Below, in pieces: positions 60,310 through 64,000 of a stretch of DNA of 64,000 nt (within the stretch, counting starts at the first letter, position 1; every line of letters starts with the position of its first letter). The notes below the pieces were generated by a model. That model was not told the origin of the DNA. It saw nothing but the letters and a program-made list of their open reading frames with translations, and ran no database searches. Both the position numbers and the translations under genes were made by a program. Location of the stretch: NCBI GenBank assembly GCA_002332905.1, contig DDAM01000048.1, forward strand, positions 1-64,000. Reading direction: 5' to 3'. Origin of the DNA: Firmicutes bacterium UBA2058. Lineage in GTDB: Bacteria; Bacillota; Clostridia; Tissierellales; Sedimentibacteraceae.

Positions 60310-62898
60310 TTAATTGTATGTCTTTTGAAATGTACTCAACTTATCCTTAAATGTGTCTTTCCAAGTTGAATAACTTCTGATGTCTTGTTCAATTTCAGAT
60401 TTAGTTGGTAGCTGTGGAATTGTTGAAGTTCCTCCATCATGCTCTGTTATAGAATACCTACTAAATAGATTTAAAAGAAAATCAACGTCTGCTTGTTCAG
60501 TAACTATGTAGCTTGATAAATTGCCTTTTTTTAAATTTATGTTTTTACTAAAACGTTCATAGGTTTTGTTAGATAAAACTTCTTCAACGGAACGTTCTAA
60601 TAACATTCGAAATCTTTTACGTGCCGAATCAAGTTTGATTTCTCTTCCGTGTGCATCATTCAAATCAAGTGCATCGTGTTCATGCAAAATTCTTTTAATC
60701 GAATCAATCCTTTCTTGAACGTTTTTAGCCAAGTATGGAATTTCATCTGTTACTATGCCGCTTATACCGTTGTATTTGTCGATACCAATTATTCTACAAT
60801 CTGTTGTTGTAATTGTTTTATGTGTATCTATAAGTAAACGCAAGAATGACAAGTCGTGAGTAAAAACTATTATCTGTCGGTTTTGTGATAATTGGATAAT
60901 TTTTCTTGCAATCAAGTCTCTATAATCCATATCTAAAGATGTAACAGGGTCGTCAAATACTATAGTATTCAAACGGTTGTCAATCGTACATTCTGCAATA
61001 AAATTTGACAGGGCAATAATTTTTTGCTCCCCTTCGCTCATAATAGAATCTATTGATTCGTTGATGCCGTTTAAACTACACCTTTGATATGTGTTTCCTT
61101 GGCTTGTTCTTGTTCTTGAAATCAGAACTCTACTAGCTAAATCAATATTGAAAAATCTAAGATGAGAAATAAATTCTTGATGTTGCAAACTCACAGCTTG
61201 GTTTGCCATTAACTCGCCAATTTTGCGTGAAATCCCAGTTGTCGTAAGTTGTGATTGGCACTGGCTTATCCAAGATTTATATTTGAACTCGTCAAAGTAT
61301 TGAAGAATTTTAGTCTTGTTGTTAAACAAAAATTCTTTAGCATTAAGCTCGTTAAGTTCAGTAGTTAAAGCATTTCTATTTAACAAAAGCTGTTTATTCT
61401 TATCAATCTCTAAATCAATACTTGTAATTATAGTCACAATGCTTGGTGTTAAAGTTTGCATATTGATGTTTAATTCACCACCGTTGCAAAAAAATGCAAT
61501 AACTGAATTTTTGAACGTAGCAATCAAATTAAAAAACTCACTATATTTGTCTCTAAAATTTGGTATTAATTGGTCTAATTCTGAAAAATTTTCAATTGGC
61601 GGAACAACCAATAAGTTGTATGAGTCTATTTTTTGCTTAATTGTTGCATTAATTGAATTTAACTGTGTTGAAATATCATTTAACACAAATTGATTGAATG
61701 TTGTCAATCTTTGTTGTGCCGCTTTGTCAAGTTCTTGTTGACATAACACGCATTTTTCCAATGAAACTAAAGATGGAAAATTTTCACCGTCTGAAAGATT
61801 TGAACTATTGGCATAATTTTTTGCAGCCTCCCACAATGTTCTCCAAGGATTTGTTCCAAACCCTTCTAAAGTGTTTACATTTTGTAGTTCTGCTGTAGCA
61901 ATTTTATATGCTTGGTTTACGCTTTCAAAAACTCTTCTAATTCCTACTAATTCATTTATATTTTGTTCGTTGAACAATGCCTCAATTTGTGCTATTTGTT
62001 GTATATAAGCGTTAATTCGTGTTCGTTGATTAGTTAAATATGTAATATTTTGTTGAGGATTTTGTGTTGTTGTTAAGATTGTAAGTTCTTGTTTTCTGTC
62101 TGTATCTATTTGGGTAAATTGAATTTGCGAATCAACATCAGCATGTTGTAAATTTTCTATTGTTCCATACCATTGTGCTACATTTGTTTGAAGTAAGCTT
62201 TGTGGTAATGTAGGTTTTGGTGTATTGTATGCAGCAATTGACAATTCAAATTCTTTATTAATTCTTGTATAAGTTGAAATCAATTTTTCTAAAATATCAA
62301 TTCCAACAGGTTTATATTCTGTAGGATTTTCATTGTTGATGTAAACATTACCACAGTCACTATCAAAAACAAAAATTGAATTAAGTATAGGGCTGTTTGG
62401 GCTGTTTTCTGTCCAAGTAATTGGAACGTTTATACCATTTATTTCAACTTCAAAATTAACCTGTTGTGAGCTGTTAGATGGATTAAAAACGTTTTTCTTT
62501 AATGTAACGCTTGGATTTCTACTCCAACAAAGCTTTCTTAAAATACGTGAGTAGCTTGATTTTCCAGAGCCATTACTTCCATAAACAACAGTCAATCCCC
62601 TATTAGAAAACTGCAAATTACCTTCTTCATGCAAAGCACAAATGTTTATTGGATTACTAAGACTAATTAATCTTGGATAATTTCCATTTGCTACAGCTGT
62701 TGTAGGAATATGAGTATTGTCAAGCGGAATCGCATTTATAGTAATCGTCGAATTGCCACATTCTTTTTTCACTAATTGAACAAGTTCATTAATATCATTT
62801 TGTGTAAGTGTTGATGATGTGATAAGTCTTCTTAGTGCATCTCGTGCAAACTCTTGCCTGTCTTGCGACCAATTTAAAATTTCTTCATAAATCGACAT
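60310..62898 (-). CDS. RloC-like ATPase with zinc hook, candidate anticodon nuclease
   Basis: An 862-residue protein of the AAA_13 group (PrrC/RloC-like). Residues 107-115 are the Walker A GSNGSGKSS, followed by a long helical region with a central CVLC (383-386), a CxxC zinc hook as in Rad50 and RloC. SEGEQKIIAL (621-630) is the signature loop and TIVFDDPVTSLD (645-656) the Walker B. The C-terminal domain has R764, E768 and H820 in RMLLERS ... YSITEHD, a spacing that fits an Arg-Glu-His nuclease triad, although the His is farther away than in PrrC. RloC cuts tRNA anticodon loops after DNA damage or infection. Codon use and GC look higher than in the AT-rich neighbours, a sign of transfer. 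ATG at 62898 follows AAAGGAC. Confidence 0.72.
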   Translation of the reverse strand: MSIYEEILNWSQDRQEFARDALRRLITSSTLTQNDINELVQLVKKECGNSTITINAIPLDNTHIPTTAVANGNYPRLISLSNPINICALHEEGNLQFSNRGLTVVYGSNGSGKSSYSRILRKLCWSRNPSVTLKKNVFNPSNSSQQVNFEVEINGINVPITWTENSPNSPILNSIFVFDSDCGNVYINNENPTEYKPVGIDILEKLISTYTRINKEFELSIAAYNTPKPTLPQSLLQTNVAQWYGTIENLQHADVDSQIQFTQIDTDRKQELTILTTTQNPQQNITYLTNQRTRINAYIQQIAQIEALFNEQNINELVGIRRVFESVNQAYKIATAELQNVNTLEGFGTNPWRTLWEAAKNYANSSNLSDGENFPSLVSLEKCVLCQQELDKAAQQRLTTFNQFVLNDISTQLNSINATIKQKIDSYNLLVVPPIENFSELDQLIPNFRDKYSEFFNLIATFKNSVIAFFCNGGELNINMQTLTPSIVTIITSIDLEIDKNKQLLLNRNALTTELNELNAKEFLFNNKTKILQYFDEFKYKSWISQCQSQLTTTGISRKIGELMANQAVSLQHQEFISHLRFFNIDLASRVLISRTRTSQGNTYQRCSLNGINESIDSIMSEGEQKIIALSNFIAECTIDNRLNTIVFDDPVTSLDMDYRDLIARKIIQLSQNRQIIVFTHDLSFLRLLIDTHKTITTTDCRIIGIDKYNGISGIVTDEIPYLAKNVQERIDSIKRILHEHDALDLNDAHGREIKLDSARKRFRMLLERSVEEVLSNKTYERFSKNINLKKGNLSSYIVTEQADVDFLLNLFSRYSITEHDGGTSTIPQLPTKSEIEQDIRSYSTWKDTFKDKLSTFQKTYN

Positions 62899-63165
62899 TA
62901 TTTAAAGTCCTTTCTTTTGTTATTTTTTAGTTATTTTATTTATACTTAATGCTACATTTCTGTATTTCTGTTATTCCAGAACTTTATTATATCGTCTCAT
63001 GTTTTCTAGTTTGAGAGCATTTAGTGTTGGTATTGAAACAATTTATATAAATATATTAATTGCATAGTAAAATAATTAATGCTTTAAAGTACATTTATGC
63101 ATAAATATTCCACTATTTATTGGAATACTAAAAATTATTTTTTATTTCCATTAACTTTTGAATAT
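62899..63165. other. Gap upstream of the RloC-like gene
   Basis: No gene is visible. It should contain the promoter of the RloC-like gene, read on the minus strand, but I could not define -35/-10 elements. Confidence 0.35.
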
Positions 63166-63246
63166 TTATAATGTAAATGCAAATCTAGTATGACTATCTC
63201 CAGCAGGTGTATTAACATATCCTCCCTCAAAAGCTACTCTCTTCAT
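63166..63246 (-). CDS. Possible 26-residue peptide following the caspase-like gene
   Basis: ATG at 63246 is four bases after the stop of the caspase-like gene and opens MKRVAFEGGYVNTPAGDSHT, ending FAFTL-stop. Ribosome binding is weak (GAG only). The sequence is not low-complexity and could be the end of a protein read through a stop or frameshift, or a small partner of the protease-like protein. I do not recognise it. Confidence 0.3.
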   Translation of the reverse strand: MKRVAFEGGYVNTPAGDSHTRFAFTL

Positions 63247-63249
63247 TTT

Positions 63250-64000
63250 CTATATCTCAATAAAATTTTCACCATAATTCTTATTTAAGTTATCTTTAAA
63301 TATTTTTTCATAATTTTTATCTATGAAACCAATTTTTTCAATTCTTTCTAAAGTTTTTTCATCTAATTGTATATCCATTTCAAATCCTATCATTGAAATA
63401 TAATTAGGATCTCCACAGCATATTAAGTGATTATTGGATTCTTTTAAAAAATTAAGTTGCATAACAGTTAACTTTGGTTTATTTTTTTTCCATATATTCT
63501 TATCTACTTTATAATTATAGTTTTCATATATTTCCTCAACACTCATATTAAAAAAATTAATAAGCCTTTTTTCGAGATGAAAGGAAAACCACTGTTTTAA
63601 CATTTTAACATTTTGAAAGTCAGTAATAAATTTATATATAGAATTTACTAATTCCTCTACAAATATTTTTTTTATTATTTCTTCATAGGTTTTTCGTACT
63701 TTTTTACACATATTTAAATCATTTATATAAAATATATTTTTTATTTGTGTTTCATACCCTAAATAAGCTAAACAACCATTATCTATTGACTTCGGCCCAA
63801 ACTCAACTGCAGTATTACAAGCAATGGCAAAAACGAAATTATTTTTAAAATGTTTTGTTTTATCTAATTTTATATACCTCTTAAAATTTGAATTAAAATT
63901 AATTCTATCTTTTGCTTTATGTGGAATTACTATTGCATCTTCTGAACCATGGGTAGTAATTAGTACCATATCATAATCATCTTTTGTTATAGATAATTTA
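63250..64000 (-). CDS. Caspase/CHAT-like protein, N-terminus outside window (partial)
   Basis: The frame is open to the window edge. Visible sequence begins LSITKDDYDMVLITTHGSED, a hydrophobic strand followed by His-Gly, and continues to NFVFAIACNTAVEFGPKSI with the candidate catalytic Cys, then CLAYLGYETQI. The His-Gly and Ala-Cys motifs at the ends of two strands match caspase-like and CHAT peptidases. The C-terminal 150 residues are Lys/Asn-rich and helical, without a match I know. Proteins of this class act as proteolytic effectors in several phage-defence systems. The N-terminal sensor or partner part must lie beyond position 64000. Confidence 0.62.
   Translation of the reverse strand, partial: KLSITKDDYDMVLITTHGSEDAIVIPHKAKDRINFNSNFKRYIKLDKTKHFKNNFVFAIACNTAVEFGPKSIDNGCLAYLGYETQIKNIFYINDLNMCKKVRKTYEEIIKKIFVEELVNSIYKFITDFQNVKMLKQWFSFHLEKRLINFFNMSVEEIYENYNYKVDKNIWKKNKPKLTVMQLNFLKESNNHLICCGDPNYISMIGFEMDIQLDEKTLERIEKIGFIDKNYEKIFKDNLNKNYGENFIEI

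Noticed and set aside
1..64000. tRNA genes and common riboswitches (T-box, SAM, TPP, FMN, lysine)
   Set aside because: I looked in the leaders and gaps and saw no cloverleaf or conserved riboswitch core. A covariance-model search would be needed to exclude them.

Overview
The window reads as chromosomal DNA of a low-GC, Gram-positive anaerobe of the Clostridia/Tissierellia type (Bacillota). The support is its AT richness, strong AGGAGG ribosome binding sites with frequent TTG/GTG starts, S-layer homology domains, lipobox substrate-binding proteins, an ECF niacin transporter with NiaR, and a dusB-greA-lysS block next to an rRNA operon. I cannot name the species.

Layout. 1-0.6 kb: the 5' end of a 16S rRNA gene on the minus strand, with a long leader and four tandem sigma-A promoters. 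0.6-6.3 kb: housekeeping genes on the minus strand (lysS, greA, dusB, a BirA-family ligase, malic enzyme). 6.5-10.7 kb: an orphan gene resembling a phage/contractile tail-tube protein, then a heterodimeric ABC exporter. 10.8-13 kb: a palindromic MITE-like repeat, a NiaR-controlled niacin S component, niaR, and a second ECF S component. 13-15 kb: hflK-hflC. 15-24 kb: a small hypothetical protein, an ArsD-like Cys-rich protein, a PAS/GAF histidine kinase, a YitT pair, an O-antigen ligase-like protein behind a two-component system, and a HAD phosphatase. 24-31 kb: the second repeat copy, a MocR regulator diverging from a LysE exporter, two envelope proteins, a SAT-like acetyltransferase, XRE regulators and a DUF2975/XRE pair. 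31-34 kb: TldE/TldD proteases, gene debris and a frameshifted DUF3796/XRE pair.

34.9-58.4 kb: an accessory region with three copies of an intergenic repeat. Each copy contains a terminator and a short sequence that reads on the minus strand like the 3' end of groEL (MPGMM-stop). Between copies 1 and 2 lie an ECF sigma factor, an anti-sigma-like protein, two secreted proteins and a 58-residue membrane protein. Between copies 2 and 3 lie an oligopeptide ABC transporter (oppBCDFA order), three large secreted proteins (SLH/FIVAR, leucine-rich repeat, subtilisin-like protease), and a polar amino-acid ABC transporter with a PatB-type C-S lyase. Protease plus Opp transporter suggests extracellular protein digestion and peptide uptake. 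Transporter plus C-S lyase suggests uptake and cleavage of cystine-like compounds.

58.6-64 kb: a probable defence area on the minus strand. It holds a ComEC-type metallo-beta-lactamase-fold protein with an unusual N-terminal half, an RloC-like ATPase with a zinc-hook CxxC and a candidate anticodon-nuclease triad, and a caspase/CHAT-like protein cut by the window edge. This area and the sigma-factor module are the best places to look for undescribed biology.
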